From assembly GCF_900115285.1 (NCBI RefSeq), contig NZ_FOYW01000001.1, positions 472,376 to 536,375 on the forward strand: a stretch of 64,000 nt of DNA. The letters are read 5' to 3'. The notes under the pieces were generated by a model. The model saw only the letters and a program-made list of their open reading frames with translations, was not told the DNA's origin and made no database searches. Made by a program: the position numbers and the translations under genes. Of this stretch, positions 63,216 through 64,000 are shown piece by piece. The stretch's first letter is position 1. Each line of letters opens with the position of its first letter. Source of the DNA: Marinobacter daqiaonensis (GTDB lineage: Bacteria > Pseudomonadota > Gammaproteobacteria > Pseudomonadales > Oleiphilaceae).

Positions 63216-64000
63216 TTATTGGATGTTCTGGTTCCGGAAGGAACCGACGATACGCCAGAAGGTGCTTTCTGCTGCGGTACTGGCCGCCAGTCCGAGTTTC
63301 TCCGGCAGGGTTCGTTTGCGCTCATAGGAGACCGTCACCACATCGGAACGGTCACAGGCCTCAATCAGGTACTCATCCGATGTTTTCAGTTCATCGATGA
63401 GCTTCATCTTGAGAGCCCGGGTACCAAACCAGATATCGCCGGTGGCCACCGCGTCGATATCCAGCTCCGGGCGCCGCTCACTGACGTAATCCTTGAACAG
63501 GTGATGAGTGTCCTCGAGATCTTCAAGGAACTTCTTCCGACCTTTCTCGGTATTCTCGCCAAACAGGGTCAGCGTTCGCTTGTGCTCCCCTGCCGTGAGG
63601 ATTTCATAGTCCACATCGTGTTTCTTCAGCACCCTGTGGAAATTGGGCAGCTGGGCCACCACACCAATAGACCCAAGCACCGCAAACGGTGATGCCACGA
63701 TGCGGTCCGCCACACAGGCCATCATGTAGCCGCCACTGGCCGCCACCTTGTCGACACAGGCAGTCAGGCGAATGCCCTTACTGCGCACGCGGTCGAGCTG
63801 CGCTGCAGCCAGGCCATAGGCATGGACCAGGCCACCACCACTTTCCAGGCGCACAACCACTTCGTCCCGACCAGGTTCCGCCACCGACAACACGGTGGTG
63901 ATGGCCTTGCGCAGAGTTTCATTGTCACTGGCCTTAATATCGCCGTCGAAGTCCACCACGAAGGTCCGGGGCCGCTTTTTGTCGGCGTCGCTGTCTTTAT
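63216..64000 (-). CDS. sohB: SohB-like S49 family protease, 5' part outside window
   Basis: The visible 261 codons cover the catalytic half of a signal-peptide-peptidase-type protease anchored in the inner membrane. FVVDFDGDIKASDNETLRKAITTVL opens the visible domain, VRLESGGGLVHAYGLAAAQL forms the oxyanion-helix region, and the nucleophile Ser lies in VAASGGYMMACVADRIVASP. A Lys-containing LKKHDVDYEILTAGEHKRT follows and likely supplies the general base. The N-terminal membrane helix is cut off by the window edge. Frame continues to the edge. Confidence 0.9.
   Translation of the reverse strand, partial: KDSDADKKRPRTFVVDFDGDIKASDNETLRKAITTVLSVAEPGRDEVVVRLESGGGLVHAYGLAAAQLDRVRSKGIRLTACVDKVAASGGYMMACVADRIVASPFAVLGSIGVVAQLPNFHRVLKKHDVDYEILTAGEHKRTLTLFGENTEKGRKKFLEDLEDTHHLFKDYVSERRPELDIDAVATGDIWFGTRALKMKLIDELKTSDEYLIEACDRSDVVTVSYERKRTLPEKLGLAASTAAESTFWRIVGSFRNQNIQ

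Overview
The window reads as chromosomal backbone of a marine, salt-adapted gammaproteobacterium, most likely Marinobacter or a close relative. Base composition looks GC-rich. Gene content fits this: an HsbR/HsbA partner-switching pair, TusBCDE behind a BI-1 protein, a PhaD/phasin pair, a CysI-DUF934 sulfite reductase operon and a TRAP transporter that looks like the ectoine importer TeaABC with its TeaD stress protein. The genus is inferred from gene order and protein character, not from a search. No insertion sequence, prophage, CRISPR array or integrase was seen. Two tRNAs (Leu-UAA, Ser-UGA) are present.

Layout. 0-5.4 kb: minus-strand genes for a small membrane protein (cut by the edge), PolX, a CAP-domain secreted protein, a large EF-hand/nonapeptide-repeat/PRC-barrel protein, tRNA-Leu and a methyltransferase. 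5.6-11.3 kb: cydABDC, encoding a CIO-type bd quinol oxidase and its assembly exporter, with an FNR/ANR-like box upstream. 11.4-13.7 kb: an unusual DUF1538 permease / PII-like / CBS operon. 13.7-19.2 kb: a saccharopine-dehydrogenase-like enzyme, then etfBA and ETF:quinone oxidoreductase in divergent orientation around two PsrA-like operators. 19.3-24.1 kb: FKBP isomerase, DUF1285, SixA, GpsA, HsbA and HsbR, all on the minus strand. 24.3-26.8 kb: an HD phosphohydrolase and a renalase-like flavoprotein.

26.9-33.9 kb: an eight-gene, mostly overlapping plus-strand operon for membrane fatty-acid modification (desaturase, NTF2-fold protein, SDR, flavin oxidoreductase, DUF1365, cyclopropane-synthase-type methyltransferase, DUF2878, periplasmic protein). 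34-36 kb: exonuclease III, a PhaD-like regulator and a phasin. 36.1-37.8 kb: a candidate small RNA and a YeeE/YedE/Blh sulfur group. 37.9-41.4 kb: ferrochelatase and pxpABC (5-oxoprolinase). 41.5-48.2 kb: tRNA-Ser, an orphan secreted protein, a five-gene operon (GNAT, haem-oxygenase-like diiron enzyme, MFS carrier, gamma-type PLP enzyme, secreted alpha/beta hydrolase) that may be an undescribed small-molecule pathway, and a GlxA-type regulator facing it.

48.4-52.2 kb: teaABCD plus a small CxxC protein. 52.2-55.2 kb: BI-1 protein, tusDCBE and nfuA, which serve tRNA thiolation and Fe-S supply. 55.4-62.1 kb: metH, DUF2970, a 34-residue membrane protein, cysI and DUF934, which serve sulfur assimilation and methionine synthesis. 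62.2-64 kb: an AcuI-like reductase and the start of a SohB protease (cut by the edge). The best candidates for new biology are the diiron/PLP operon, the DUF1538-PII operon and the repeat protein.
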